Origin: Sphaerotilus natans
GTDB taxonomy: Bacteria > Pseudomonadota > Gammaproteobacteria > Burkholderiales > Burkholderiaceae_C
Length of the DNA stretch: 64,000 nt
Direction: 5' to 3'
NCBI RefSeq assembly: GCF_900156335.1
Contig: NZ_FTMZ01000006.1
Span: forward strand, 153,284 to 217,283
The notes below the pieces were generated by a model. It saw only the letters and a program-made list of their open reading frames with translations. It had not been told where the DNA came from and did no database searches. Numbering within the stretch: position 1 is the first letter of the stretch; each line of letters begins with the position of its first letter. The position numbers and the translations under genes were made by a program. Of the stretch, positions 25,542 through 35,294 are shown piece after piece.

Positions 25542-26690
25542 ATGGCCCAAGTCAGCCTCAAAGGCATCGAGAAGGTTTACGGCAACGGTTTCAAGGCCGT
25601 GCACGGGGTGGATCTGGACATTCACGACGGCGAGTTCATGGTGTTCGTCGGCCCCTCGGGCTGCGCCAAGAGCACGCTGCTGCGCATGGTGGCGGGGCTG
25701 GAGTCCATCAGCGGCGGCGAGCTGCGCATCGGCGGCACGGTGGTGAACAACCTGGCGCCCAAGCAGCGTGGCATCGCGATGGTGTTCCAGAACTACGCCC
25801 TCTACCCGCACATGAAGGTCTACGACAACCTGGCCTTCGGCTTGAAGCTGGCCGGCACGCCCAAGGCCGAGGTGGACGCCCGGGTGCGCGACGCCGCCCG
25901 GCTGCTGGAGATGGACCATCTGCTGGAGCGCTATCCCAAGCAGCTCTCGGGCGGTCAGGCCCAGCGCGTGGCGGTGGGCCGTGCCATCGTCAAGAAGCCG
26001 GGCGTGTTCCTGTTCGACGAGCCGCTCTCCAACCTGGACGCCAAGCTGCGCGCCAACATGCGGGTGCGCCTGACCGAGCTGCACCGCACGCTGCGCGAGC
26101 AGGGCCGCGCCTCCACCGCCGTCTATGTCACGCACGACCAGGTCGAGGCGATGACGATGGGCGAGCGCATCTGCGTGCTCAAGGACGGCACCATCCAGCA
26201 GGTCGATGTGCCCACGGCGCTCTACAGCCGTCCGGCCAACGCCTTCGTGGCCGGCTTCATCGGTTCGCCGGAAATGAACATCCGCGAGGCCCGCGTGGTC
26301 GGCGGTGACGCCGGGGCCGTGGTGGACGTGGGGGGCGTGGCGCTGAAGCTGCCAGCCCGCCATGCCGAGCGTCTGGGCGTCTGGCGCGATCGCATGCTGC
26401 GCTTTGGCATTCGCCCCGAGCACATCGTGGCCGATCTGAACGCCCCCGGCGTGGCCGGTACGCCCGACCTGGTCGAGGTCGAGGGTGTGCTGCGCTTCGT
26501 CGAGCACATGGGCAGCGAGGTGTATGTGCACTTCGACCTGGGCGGTGTGCCCTTCACCAGCCGCGTCGGCGCCGAGCTGCTGGGCGGCGTGGACGCCAAG
26601 CCGCGCGGTGCCCTGCATCGCTTCGGCTTCCTGATGGGTCAGAGCCACGCCTTCGAACCCGAGGGCAGCGGCCGCAACCTGCTGCTGTGA
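25542..26690 (+). CDS. togA: Oligogalacturonide ABC transporter ATPase
   Basis: A 382-aa MalK/UgpC-type ATPase. Walker A is GPSGCAKST at residues 37-45, with Ala42 in place of the usual Gly before the catalytic Lys. Other parts are standard: Q-loop NYALYPHM, signature LSGGQAQR, Walker B GVFLFDEPLSNLDAK, H-loop YVTHDQVEAMTMG, and a C-terminal TOBE-type regulatory domain. It energises TogMN. AGGAGACAAGTC precedes the ATG. The substitution is seen in the DNA (TGC GCC AAG). Confidence 0.87.
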   Translation: MAQVSLKGIEKVYGNGFKAVHGVDLDIHDGEFMVFVGPSGCAKSTLLRMVAGLESISGGELRIGGTVVNNLAPKQRGIAMVFQNYALYPHMKVYDNLAFGLKLAGTPKAEVDARVRDAARLLEMDHLLERYPKQLSGGQAQRVAVGRAIVKKPGVFLFDEPLSNLDAKLRANMRVRLTELHRTLREQGRASTAVYVTHDQVEAMTMGERICVLKDGTIQQVDVPTALYSRPANAFVAGFIGSPEMNIREARVVGGDAGAVVDVGGVALKLPARHAERLGVWRDRMLRFGIRPEHIVADLNAPGVAGTPDLVEVEGVLRFVEHMGSEVYVHFDLGGVPFTSRVGAELLGGVDAKPRGALHRFGFLMGQSHAFEPEGSGRNLLL

Positions 26691-26762
26691 GGCCGTCCCG
26701 CTTTCGCCTTGCCCTTCCCCTTGCCTTCACACCCAGAACATCCCGTCTTGGAGACACATGCC

Positions 26763-28058
26763 ATGCAACGCCGCTTTTGCCTGAAGTCTGCTGCTGCCGC
26801 CGCCCTGGTGCTGGCGGGCTCTTCCGCTTTGGCCCAGGAGGCCACCTTGCGTTTTTCCTGGTGGGGAGGCGGCGAGCGCCATGAGACCACGCTCAAGGCG
26901 ATTGCCGCCTTCGAGGCCAGGAATCCCGGTGTCAAGATCAAGGGCGAGTACATGGGCTTCGGCGGCTACCAGGAGCGCCTGACCACCCAGATCGCCGGCG
27001 GGCAGGAGCCTGACATCATGCAGATCAACTGGGCCTGGCTGGCGACCTACTCGAAGAACGGCGAGGGCTTCTACGACCTGAACCAGTCCAAGCCGCACCT
27101 GGCGCTCAAGGAGTTCTCAGCGGAGGAACTGCGCATGGGCACGGTGGCGGGCAGGCTCAACGGCCTGCCGACCTCCTACACCGCGCGGCTGTTCGTGTGG
27201 AACAAGGCGGCCTTCGAGCGCGCCGGCATGAAGCTGCCCGCCACCTGGGACGAGCTGTTCGCCGCCGGCAAGGCCTTCCAGGCCAAGAACGGCGACAAGG
27301 CCTATGTCATCGACGGCGAGCTCTACGACATGATCCTGCTGTCGCAGACCTACATTTACCAGAAGCACGGCACCCCCTATGTGGACCCGACCGCCCCCAA
27401 GGTCGCCATGAGCCCGCAGGCCGTGCTGGAATGGGTGCAGACCTACAAAAAGCTGGTCGATGGCAGGACCGCCACGCCGCTGCCCTACCGCGCCAGCCTG
27501 GGCGGGGCCGAAAAGCCCACCGAGCAGCAGCCCGACTGGGTCACCGGCACCTGGGCCGGCAACTACACCTGGGACTCGGTGCTGCGCCTGCGCGCCAGCA
27601 CGCTGAACAAGGACCAGAAGCTCGACATCGGGGACTTCCTCACCGTGCCCGGCGCCAAGAACTCCGGCATGTTCGGCCGCCCGTCGCTGCTGTTCGTGGT
27701 CAGCAAGCGCAGCAAGCACCCTGAGGTTGCCGCCAAGTTCATCAACTTCATGCTCACCGACCCCGAGGCGGCCCGCATCCTGGGACTGACCCGCGGCGTT
27801 CCGGCGGCCGACAGCCAGTACAAGGTGCTGGTGGACGAAAAGCGCATCGACCCGCTGGAGCAGAAGGCCTTCGCCCAGATCAAGGCGGCCAAGGACGCCG
27901 GCAAGATCACTCTGCCGTCGCCGCTGTTCGAATCGCCGCGCATGCAGAAATTCATGCGCGAGGTCTTCGAGCAGCTGGCCTACGGGAAGATCACCGAGCA
28001 GCAGGCCGCCACTCGCTTGCTGGACGAGGGCAATGCGCTGCTGGCGCGTCTGAAGTGA
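26763..28058 (+). CDS. togB: Oligogalacturonide-binding periplasmic protein
   Basis: A 431-aa extracellular solute-binding protein with signal peptide MQRRFCLKSAAAAALVLAGSSALAQ. Mature features are LRFSWWGGGERHETTLKAIAAFE, RLTTQIAGGQEPDIMQINWAWL and GLPTSYTARLFVWNK, which recall TogB of Dickeya. It delivers pectin oligomers to TogMN. TTGGAGACACATGCC precedes the start; the nearer ATG at 26758 opens only an 8-codon frame. The pectate lyase gene starts 20 bp after its stop. Confidence 0.85.
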   Translation: MQRRFCLKSAAAAALVLAGSSALAQEATLRFSWWGGGERHETTLKAIAAFEARNPGVKIKGEYMGFGGYQERLTTQIAGGQEPDIMQINWAWLATYSKNGEGFYDLNQSKPHLALKEFSAEELRMGTVAGRLNGLPTSYTARLFVWNKAAFERAGMKLPATWDELFAAGKAFQAKNGDKAYVIDGELYDMILLSQTYIYQKHGTPYVDPTAPKVAMSPQAVLEWVQTYKKLVDGRTATPLPYRASLGGAEKPTEQQPDWVTGTWAGNYTWDSVLRLRASTLNKDQKLDIGDFLTVPGAKNSGMFGRPSLLFVVSKRSKHPEVAAKFINFMLTDPEAARILGLTRGVPAADSQYKVLVDEKRIDPLEQKAFAQIKAAKDAGKITLPSPLFESPRMQKFMREVFEQLAYGKITEQQAATRLLDEGNALLARLK

Positions 28059-28077
28059 GCCCCGAGGAGTCCCCACC

Positions 28078-29433
28078 ATGCAACGACGTCAATGGATGGG
28101 CACCTGGGGTGCCCTGAGCGCCAGCCTGTGGCTGTCGGCCTGTGCCGGTCTGCCCGGCGGCAGCGCCTCCGCCCCCGCCCCGCTGGACCCTGCCCGCGTG
28201 GCCCAGGCCCGTGAAGGCCTGGCCGACAACGACGGCTGGGCGGCTGCCCAGGGTGGCACCTGGGGCGGCGCTGATGCCAGGCCCGAACACGTCTTCACCG
28301 TGCGCACCCGGGCCGAGCTGGTCCGGGCCCTGGGCTTGGGCGGCAGCGCCCCGGCCAGCACGCCCAAGATCGTGCAGATCGCCGCGATGATCGATCTGAT
28401 GACCGACGACGCCGGCCGGCCGCTGAGTGAAGCGGACTTCCGCGACCCGGCCTTCAGCTGGGAGGCCTACCTCCAGGCCTACGCCCCGGCCACCTGGGGC
28501 AAAAACAAGCCCGAAGGCCCGCAAGAGGCGGCGCGCGCGCGCTCGGCCCAGCGGCAGGCGGCCCAGGTCATCGTCAAGGTGCCGTCCAACACCACCGTGA
28601 TCGGCGTCACCGCCGATGCCGGCTTCAAGAACGGTGGCCTGATGGTCGAGAACGCCGAAAATGTGGTGATCCGTCACCTGCGCTTCGAGGACGCCTACGA
28701 CCTCTTCCCCGAGTGGGATCCGAAAGACGGCCCCGACGGCAACTGGAACAGCGAGTACGACACCCTGGCGCTGCGCGGCGCCAGCCAGGTCTGGGTCGAC
28801 CACAACACCTTCAGCGACGGGGCCCGGCCGGACGCGCGCGAGCCGGTCTGGTTCGGCCGCCAGGTGCAGCACCACGACGGGCTGCTGGACATCACCCTGG
28901 CCTCGACCAACGTCACCGTCTCGTGGAACCACTTCAAGGCCCACGACAAGACCAACCTGGTCGGCGGCAGCGACAGCCTCAAGACCGACGACGGCAAGCT
29001 CAAGGTCACCTTCCACCACAACTGGTGGGACGGGGTGGGCCAGCGCACCCCGCGCGTGCGCTGGGGCGAGGTGCATGTCTACAACAATCTCTACACCGTG
29101 CCCGCCACGGTGGCGCCGGACGACATCCGCTACGGCTACTCCATCGGCGTGGGCGTGAACTCACGCATCGTCAGCCAGGCCAACGCCTGGGAGGTGCCCG
29201 ACAGCGTGCCCGCCCCCCAGCTCGTCAAGCTGTGGAAGGGCGAGACCTTCACCGACAGCGGCAGCACCCGCAACGGCCAGCCCGTGGATCTGTTCGCCGC
29301 CCTCCAGGCCGCCAACCCGAGCGCCAAGCTCAGCCGCGATGTGGGCTGGACGCCCTACCTGATGGCCCTTCCAGTGGAAAGCGCTGCCAGCGCCGCCGCC
29401 CGCGTGCGCGCCGGCGCTGGTGCCGGCCGCTGA
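28078..29433 (+). CDS. pel: Pectate lyase, polysaccharide lyase family 1, predicted lipoprotein
   Basis: A 451-aa protein. The N-terminus has a lipobox (LWLSAC, Cys22), so it is probably membrane-anchored rather than freely secreted. The PL1 signatures are clear: VWVDHNTFSDG near residue 240, and FHHNWWDGVGQRTPRVRWGEVHVYNN near residue 312, which holds the catalytic Arg. Ca-binding acidic residues are in NSEYDTLALRG and HHDGLLDITLAS. It cleaves polygalacturonate by beta-elimination to unsaturated oligomers. CGAGGAG precedes the ATG. With togB upstream and ogl downstream, capture and cleavage are coupled. Confidence 0.9.
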   Translation: MQRRQWMGTWGALSASLWLSACAGLPGGSASAPAPLDPARVAQAREGLADNDGWAAAQGGTWGGADARPEHVFTVRTRAELVRALGLGGSAPASTPKIVQIAAMIDLMTDDAGRPLSEADFRDPAFSWEAYLQAYAPATWGKNKPEGPQEAARARSAQRQAAQVIVKVPSNTTVIGVTADAGFKNGGLMVENAENVVIRHLRFEDAYDLFPEWDPKDGPDGNWNSEYDTLALRGASQVWVDHNTFSDGARPDAREPVWFGRQVQHHDGLLDITLASTNVTVSWNHFKAHDKTNLVGGSDSLKTDDGKLKVTFHHNWWDGVGQRTPRVRWGEVHVYNNLYTVPATVAPDDIRYGYSIGVGVNSRIVSQANAWEVPDSVPAPQLVKLWKGETFTDSGSTRNGQPVDLFAALQAANPSAKLSRDVGWTPYLMALPVESAASAAARVRAGAGAGR

Positions 29434-29460
29434 TCCCCTTGTCCCACTTTCCGTGTCGCC

Positions 29461-30609
29461 ATGAGCAAAGCCACCGTCCGACAGCTCGCCTTCCAGATCG
29501 AGACCGACCCCGACACCGGGACGCGCGTCACCCGCCTCACCCCTGAGGATGTGACCTGCCACCGCAACTACTTCTACCAGAAGTGCTTCACCAACGACGG
29601 GCGCCGTCTGATCTTCGGTGCGGAGTTCGGCCCGGGCCCCGACTGGCATTACCACCTGCTCGACCTGGACAGCCAGACCGCGCTGCAGCTGACCGACCAG
29701 CCGGGGGAGAACACCTTCGGCGGCTTCCTCAGCCCGGACGACCGTCACCTGTATTTCGTGCGGCAGCAGCGCAACTTCGTGCGGCTGGAGCTGGCCACGC
29801 TGCGCGAGGAGGTGGTCTATGTCGTGCCCGAGGGCTGGGTGGGCTACGGCACCTGGGTGGCCAACTCGGCCTGCACCAAGGTGGTGGGCATCGAGATCGC
29901 CGCCGAGGACTGGTTTGCCTTGAGCGACTGGCAGAAGTTCAACGAGATGTTCGAGCGCCAGCCCCGCTGTCGCCTGTTCAGCATTGATCTGGCCACAGGC
30001 GCACGCCAGGTGATCCTGGAGCAGAAGGGCTGGCTCGGCCACCCGCAGTACCGCCCGTTCGACGACCGCACCGTCGCCTATTGCCATGAAGGCCCGCACG
30101 ACCGCATCGACGCGCGCATGTGGTTCATCGACGAGGACGGCACGAATCGCCGCTGCGGCAAGCCGCACGAGAACGGCGAGAGCTGCACGCACGAGTTCTG
30201 GGTGCCGGACGGCTCGGCCATGATCTACGTCAGCTACCTGAAGGACAGCCCGGAGCGCTGGATCCGCTCGCTCGACCCGGTGACGCTGGCCGACCGGCCG
30301 CTGACGCAGATGCCGCCCTGCTCGCACCTGATGAGCAACCACGACGGCACGCTGATCGTCGGCGACGGCTGCGGCCACGCGGCGGCGGGCAACAACGAGA
30401 TGCTGACGGGCGACCCCTACCTGCACCTGTTCGACCTGAAGGCCGGCACCACCCGCCGGCTGGCCCGCCACGACAGCTCCTGGGGCGTCTACAAGGGCGA
30501 CCGCCAGGTCACGCACCCGCACCCGTCGTTCACGCCAGATGACCGCCAGGTGCTGTTCAGCTGCGACAAGCGCGGCGAGCCGGGGCTGTTCCTGGTGGAT
30601 CTGGCCTGA
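29461..30609 (+). CDS. ogl: Oligogalacturonate lyase, polysaccharide lyase family 22
   Basis: A 382-aa seven-bladed propeller enzyme without a signal peptide, hence cytoplasmic. Family blocks are visible: CHRNYFYQKCFTNDGRRLIFG, GHPQYRPFDDRTVAYCHEGPHD, ENGESCTHEFWVPDGSAMIYVSYLK and HPHPSFTPDDRQVLFS, which include the His and Gln residues of the Mn site. It splits imported di- and trigalacturonates to 5-keto-4-deoxyuronate for KdgF and KduI. Length is close to the 388 aa of Dickeya Ogl. Confidence 0.92.
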   Translation: MSKATVRQLAFQIETDPDTGTRVTRLTPEDVTCHRNYFYQKCFTNDGRRLIFGAEFGPGPDWHYHLLDLDSQTALQLTDQPGENTFGGFLSPDDRHLYFVRQQRNFVRLELATLREEVVYVVPEGWVGYGTWVANSACTKVVGIEIAAEDWFALSDWQKFNEMFERQPRCRLFSIDLATGARQVILEQKGWLGHPQYRPFDDRTVAYCHEGPHDRIDARMWFIDEDGTNRRCGKPHENGESCTHEFWVPDGSAMIYVSYLKDSPERWIRSLDPVTLADRPLTQMPPCSHLMSNHDGTLIVGDGCGHAAAGNNEMLTGDPYLHLFDLKAGTTRRLARHDSSWGVYKGDRQVTHPHPSFTPDDRQVLFSCDKRGEPGLFLVDLA

Positions 30610-30634
30610 TCTTCGATCTCGCCCCGATCTTCGC

Positions 30635-32140
30635 GTGCCGGTGATCCATCGCCTGCGGGCAGCGCATCGGCAGGGCTGGCGCGGGCTGAGGCTGGTGCTG
30701 CGCCGGTGCTTTGGCCGGCCGATCGGTGCCTGGGCGCTGGCGGCCCCGCTGCTGGTGCAGGAGCTTGCGCTGGTGCTCGGCAGCGTGCTGATGACGCTGC
30801 TGGCGGCCCGGCTCGGCCCGGCTGCGGTGGCGGCGATCGGCTGGGTCGAGGTGCTGGGGCAGCTGCTGAACGCGCTGATGGGCGCCGTCGCGATCGGCAC
30901 CACCGTCGTGACGGCGCAGGCGGTCGGTCGTGCCGGACGCTCTGCACGGCTGCACCGCATCGTGGCGCCGATCGCCGCCGATGCGCTGCGGCTGATGGGG
31001 CTCACCGGGCTGCTTCTGGCGCTGCTGCTCGGGCTGGGCCGCGAGCAGCTGATCGAGTGGGCGCTCGGCCGCAACGAGGTGGCGGTGCGCGATGCCGCAG
31101 GGCTGTATCTGGGCGCCCTGATCGTCGCCGACCTGCCGATGGCGCTGGTGCTGGTCGGCTGCGGCGTGCTGCGCGGTCTGGGTCACACACGGCAGACCCT
31201 GCACATCCAGCTGCTCATGGTCGCCAGCCAGGTGCTGCTGGCGGCCGGGCTGATGCACGGTGCCGGCTGGGGCGTCGAGGGCGCGGCGGTGGCGCTGGTG
31301 GTGTCCCGCGTGCTGGCCCTGGTGCAGGTGCTGCAGGCGCTGGAGCGGGTGCTGGGGGCCGGCAGGCTGGCCCGGCATGGGCGTCGCCGTGGTTGGAGGG
31401 CGCTCGGCAGCTCCCAGGTGCGAGGCATCGTGACGATCGGCGGACCGGCTGCGCTGGAAAGCCTGTTCTTCCATGTCGGCAAGATGCTGACGCAGACCCT
31501 GGTCGCCGGACAGGGCACGGCGGCGATGGCTGCCAATTTCATCGCGTTCTCCGTCGTCGGGCTGATCAACATTCCAGGCAATGCGCTGGGCAGTGCCGCC
31601 ACCACGCTGGTCGGCCAGTCGATCGGTGCACGGCACCTGGCACGTGCACACGCGCTGGTGCGGCGCATCCACCGCAGTGCCGCAGCCGCCCTGTGCCTGC
31701 TGGCGGTGCCGATGGGCCTGCTCGCGTCGCCGCTGGCCAGTCTCTACACGCCGATGCCTGACGTGCAGGCGCAGGCGGCGCTTCTGATCCGCCTCAACGC
31801 GCTCTTCATGCCGGTCTGGGCCCTGTCCTTCGTGCTGCCTGCGGCCTTGCGCGGCGCAGCCGACACCCGCCACACGATGCACGTCGCCATCGCGAGCATG
31901 TGGCTGTGCCGGGTCGGACTCGCGCTGACCTTCGTGCATGTCACCGGCTGGGGGCTGACAGGCATCTGGCTCGGCATGTTCGCGGACTGGTGCCTGCGGG
32001 GGCTGCTGTTCTGGCGGCGCAGCCGGGGGCGCGCCTGGCTGACGGTCGGATCGCCTGAAACGTGTCGATGCGTGAGCCGGGTTTGCCGCCACAATCCAGT
32101 CCAGATGAAACACGATCCCGACGGAAACAAAACATCATGA
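30635..32140 (+). CDS. MATE-family efflux protein
   Basis: A protein of about 501 aa with twelve hydrophobic segments and two homologous MatE halves (LAAPLLVQELALVLGSVLMTLLAARLG, then GGPAALESLFFHVGKMLTQTLVAGQG). The second half carries NIPGNALGSAATTLVGQSIGARHLARA. MATE proteins export cationic or organic solutes using Na or H gradients. No ATG fits; GTG at 30635 or 30641 precedes the first helix. It lies 25 bp after ogl, and its stop overlaps the kdgR start (ATGA). The last 20 residues, poor in hydrophobic residues, may read through the kdgR leader. The substrate is unknown. Confidence 0.8.
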   Translation: MPVIHRLRAAHRQGWRGLRLVLRRCFGRPIGAWALAAPLLVQELALVLGSVLMTLLAARLGPAAVAAIGWVEVLGQLLNALMGAVAIGTTVVTAQAVGRAGRSARLHRIVAPIAADALRLMGLTGLLLALLLGLGREQLIEWALGRNEVAVRDAAGLYLGALIVADLPMALVLVGCGVLRGLGHTRQTLHIQLLMVASQVLLAAGLMHGAGWGVEGAAVALVVSRVLALVQVLQALERVLGAGRLARHGRRRGWRALGSSQVRGIVTIGGPAALESLFFHVGKMLTQTLVAGQGTAAMAANFIAFSVVGLINIPGNALGSAATTLVGQSIGARHLARAHALVRRIHRSAAAALCLLAVPMGLLASPLASLYTPMPDVQAQAALLIRLNALFMPVWALSFVLPAALRGAADTRHTMHVAIASMWLCRVGLALTFVHVTGWGLTGIWLGMFADWCLRGLLFWRRSRGRAWLTVGSPETCRCVSRVCRHNPVQMKHDPDGNKTS

Positions 32141-32985
32141 CGTCTGCCCACGACACGCCTGACTCTCGCCATGCACCCGAATCGGTGGCTGCGGTCCTGA
32201 AGGTCTTCACGATCCTGCAATCCCTTGCCGATCGCAGCGAGACCAGCCTGTCCGAGCTGTCGATTCGACTGTCCATGCCCAAGGCCACGGTCTATCGTTT
32301 CCTGCAGACGATGAAGAGCCTGGGCTATGTGCGTCAGGAGGAGGATTCCGAGCGCTACGGCCTGACGATGAAGCTGTTCGAGATCGGCAGCAAGACGCTG
32401 CGCTATCCCGATCTGATCGAGATCTGCAAGCCGCACATGCACCTGCTGTCGGAGCGCACCGGCGAGACCGTTCACCTGGGCACGCTGATCGACAGCGAGA
32501 TTCTCTACGTCCACAAGGTGGACTCGCGCCACATGCTCGGCATGTACTCGCGCGTGGGCCGGCGCGCACCGCTGCACTGCACCGCGATCGGCAAGGTCCT
32601 GATGGCCTGGGAAGAGCCCGTGCGACGCGATGCGGTGCTGGCGGGTGCCGAGTTCAAGCGCTTTCGCGACAAGACGATCTGCGACCTGCCGTCCTATCTG
32701 CAGGAGCTTGAAAGAACCCGTGCCCAAGGCTTCGGCGAGGACCGCGAGGAGTTCGACGAGCACATCCGCTGCGTCGCGGTGCCGCTTTTCGGCCCGCACG
32801 GCGCCCCTGTGGCGGGGATGAGCGTCTCGTTTCCGACCTTCCGGTTCAGCGAGGAACTCGCCCGGGAGACGGTCGAGCTGCTGACACAGGCGAGCCGCGA
32901 CGTTTCCGCACAGCTCGGCTGCGCCGCCTGGCCGCTTCAGCCGTCGGCGCGGTTCCCCTCGTCGACGCACATGCGCTCGGAGTAG
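32137..32985 (+). CDS. kdgR: KdgR-type IclR-family repressor
   Basis: A 282-aa protein very similar to E. coli KdgR over its length. The HTH segment is [30 protein letters not shown] (residues 36-65). The effector domain carries [45 protein letters not shown] and the KdgR-like GLSISFPT counterpart [14 protein letters not shown]. KdgR represses pectin genes and is released by KDG. Two matching operators occur at kdgK and kduI. ATG at 32137 overlaps the MATE stop; a half-site-like ATGAAACACGA lies at 32105-32115. Confidence 0.9.
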   Translation: MTSAHDTPDSRHAPESVAAVLKVFTILQSLADRSETSLSELSIRLSMPKATVYRFLQTMKSLGYVRQEEDSERYGLTMKLFEIGSKTLRYPDLIEICKPHMHLLSERTGETVHLGTLIDSEILYVHKVDSRHMLGMYSRVGRRAPLHCTAIGKVLMAWEEPVRRDAVLAGAEFKRFRDKTICDLPSYLQELERTRAQGFGEDREEFDEHIRCVAVPLFGPHGAPVAGMSVSFPTFRFSEELARETVELLTQASRDVSAQLGCAAWPLQPSARFPSSTHMRSE

Positions 32986-33052
32986 GCGAAAATCTACAGT
33001 CCTGTCCTTACGCTCTGATGCCCTGCGCACAGAGCTGCCCGAAAGAGCTGCC

Positions 33053-34912
33053 ATGCCCGCCTACCGTTCGAAGACCTCCACCGCCGGCCGCAACATGGCC
33101 GGAGCCCGTTCCCTGTGGCGCGCCACCGGCATGAAGGATGACGACTTCTCGAAGCCGATCATCGCCGTGGCCAACAGCTTCACCCAGTTCGTGCCGGGTC
33201 ACGTCCACCTGAAGGACCTGGGCCAGCTGGTCGCACGCGAGATCGAGGCCGCCGGCGGCGTGGCCAAGGAATTCAACACCATCGCGGTGGACGACGGCAT
33301 CGCGATGGGCCACGACGGCATGCTGTACTCGTTGCCCAGCCGCGACCTGATCGCCGACTCGGTCGAGTTCATGGTCAACGCCCACTGCGCCGACGCGCTG
33401 GTGTGCATCAGCAACTGCGACAAGATCACCCCGGGCATGCTGATGGCCGCCATGCGCCTGAACATCCCGGTCGTCTTCGTCTCCGGCGGCCCGATGGAGG
33501 CCGGCAAGGTGCGCCTGGCGGTGCCGGGCACGCAGACCGTGCAGATCAAGAAGCTCGACCTGGTGGACGCCATGGTCATGGCGGTGGACAGCAAGGTGTC
33601 CGACGCCGATCTGGCCGAAGTCGAGCGCTCGGCCTGCCCGACCTGCGGCTCGTGCTCGGGCATGTTCACCGCCAACTCGATGAACTGCCTGACGGAAGCC
33701 CTGGGCCTCTCCCTGCCCGGCAACGGCACCGTGCTGGCCACGCACGCCGACCGCGAGCAGCTGTTCAAGCGCGCCGGCCGTCTGGCGGTCGATCTGTGCA
33801 AGCGCTACTACGAGCAGGACGATGCCAGCGTGCTGCCGCGCTCGATGGGCTTCAAGGCCTTCGAGAACGCGATCACGCTCGACATCGCGATGGGCGGCTC
33901 GACCAACACCATCCTGCACCTGCTGGCCATCGCCCAGGAAGCCGGCATCGACTTCACGATGGCCGACATCGACCGCCTCTCGCGCGTGGTGCCGCAGCTG
34001 TGCAAGGTCGCGCCCAACACCAACAAGTACCATATCGAGGACGTGCACCGCGCCGGCGGCATCATGGCCATCCTGGGCGAGCTGGCCCGCGCCGGCAAGC
34101 TGCACACCGACGTGCCGACCATTCACGCGCCGACGATGGCCGACGCGCTGGCCCAGTGGGACATCGCCGGCCAGCCCAGCGACGAGGTCAAGACCTTCTA
34201 CATGGCCGGCCCCGCCGGCATCCCGACGCAGGTCGCCTTCAGCCAGGCCACCCGCTGGCCCAGCCTGGACCTGGACCGCGCCGAGGGCTGCATCCGCTCC
34301 GACGAGCATGCCTTCTCGAAGGAAGGCGGCCTGGCCGTGCTGCGCGGCAACATCGCGGTCGACGGCTGCGTGGTCAAGACCGCCGGCGTCGACGAGTCCA
34401 TCCTGGTGTTCGAGGGCTCGGCCTACGTGACCGAGTCGCAGGACGAGGCGGTGGCCGACATCCTGGCCGACAAGGTCAAGGCCGGCGACGTGGTCATCGT
34501 GCGCTACGAAGGCCCCAAGGGCGGCCCGGGCATGCAGGAAATGCTCTATCCCACCAGCTACATCAAGAGCAAGGGCCTGGGCAAGGCCTGCGCGCTGCTG
34601 ACCGACGGCCGCTTCTCGGGCGGCACCTCGGGCCTGTCCATCGGCCACTGCTCGCCGGAAGCGGCGGCCGGCGGCGCGATCGGCCTGGTGAAGAACGGCG
34701 ACCGCATCCGCATCGACATCCCCAACCGCACCATCAACGTGCTGGTCAGCGACGAGGAACTGGCCGCGCGCCGTGCCGAGCAGGACGCCAAGGGCTGGAA
34801 GCCGGCCCAGCCGCGCCCGCGCCAGGTCTCGGCCGCGCTGAAGGCCTACGCGCTGCTGGCCACCTCGGCCGACAAGGGCGCGGTGCGCGACCTCTCCAAG
34901 CTGGAAGGCTGA
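33053..34912 (+). CDS. ilvD: Dihydroxy-acid dehydratase
   Basis: A 619-aa enzyme of valine, leucine and isoleucine synthesis, almost the length of E. coli IlvD (616). Fe-S cysteines appear in [11 protein letters not shown] and [21 protein letters not shown]. Also visible are the N-terminus [27 protein letters not shown] and C-terminal [18 protein letters not shown] counterpart [25 protein letters not shown]. The match to true IlvD is strong enough to prefer it over the related sugar-acid dehydratases, despite the pectin neighbours. GAAAGAGCTGCC precedes the ATG. Confidence 0.95.
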   Translation: MPAYRSKTSTAGRNMAGARSLWRATGMKDDDFSKPIIAVANSFTQFVPGHVHLKDLGQLVAREIEAAGGVAKEFNTIAVDDGIAMGHDGMLYSLPSRDLIADSVEFMVNAHCADALVCISNCDKITPGMLMAAMRLNIPVVFVSGGPMEAGKVRLAVPGTQTVQIKKLDLVDAMVMAVDSKVSDADLAEVERSACPTCGSCSGMFTANSMNCLTEALGLSLPGNGTVLATHADREQLFKRAGRLAVDLCKRYYEQDDASVLPRSMGFKAFENAITLDIAMGGSTNTILHLLAIAQEAGIDFTMADIDRLSRVVPQLCKVAPNTNKYHIEDVHRAGGIMAILGELARAGKLHTDVPTIHAPTMADALAQWDIAGQPSDEVKTFYMAGPAGIPTQVAFSQATRWPSLDLDRAEGCIRSDEHAFSKEGGLAVLRGNIAVDGCVVKTAGVDESILVFEGSAYVTESQDEAVADILADKVKAGDVVIVRYEGPKGGPGMQEMLYPTSYIKSKGLGKACALLTDGRFSGGTSGLSIGHCSPEAAAGGAIGLVKNGDRIRIDIPNRTINVLVSDEELAARRAEQDAKGWKPAQPRPRQVSAALKAYALLATSADKGAVRDLSKLEG

Positions 34913-34937
34913 GGCCGGGACCGGCGCGTCGACGGCC

Positions 34938-35285
34938 ATGGCGACGCTGGAACTGCTGCGCACCGCGCTGCTGTTCGGCCTGACGGCGGTGGCCGAGATC
35001 GTCGGCTGCTACCTGCCGTGGCTGTGGCTGCGGCAGGGGCGCAGCGTCTGGCTGCTGCTGCCGGCCGCGCTGAGCCTGGCGCTGTTCGCGTGGCTGCTGA
35101 CGCTGCACCCCGGCGCCTCGGGGCGCACCTACGCGGCCTATGGCGGCGTCTACATCGTCGTGGCGCTGCTGTGGCTGCGCTGGGTCGATGGCGTCGTGCT
35201 GACTCCCACCGACTGGATCGGCGCGGGCATCAGCCTGACTGGCATGGCGGTGATCGCGCTGGGCGGCAGCGCCAAGGTGGGCTGA
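34938..35285 (+). CDS. YnfA/UPF0060-family small membrane protein
   Basis: A 115-aa protein with four transmembrane helices: [59 protein letters not shown] and [17 protein letters not shown]. The [10 protein letters not shown] and AYGGVYI segments are the YnfA signature. Function is not established; the fold recalls small multidrug transporters. It is 25 bp after ilvD and ends 10 bp before the stop of the opposing aldo/keto reductase. Confidence 0.88.
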   Translation: MATLELLRTALLFGLTAVAEIVGCYLPWLWLRQGRSVWLLLPAALSLALFAWLLTLHPGASGRTYAAYGGVYIVVALLWLRWVDGVVLTPTDWIGAGISLTGMAVIALGGSAKVG

Positions 35286-35294
35286 AGCCGAGCT

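Noticed and set aside
26758..26784. 8-codon frame overlapping the togB start
   Set aside because: Its ribosome-binding site spacing is only 4 nt and better suits the togB ATG at 26763.
33053..34912. Sugar-acid dehydratase (IlvD/Edd family) serving the pectin locus
   Set aside because: Length, N-terminus and Fe-S cysteine blocks match true dihydroxy-acid dehydratase closely, so ilvD is preferred.
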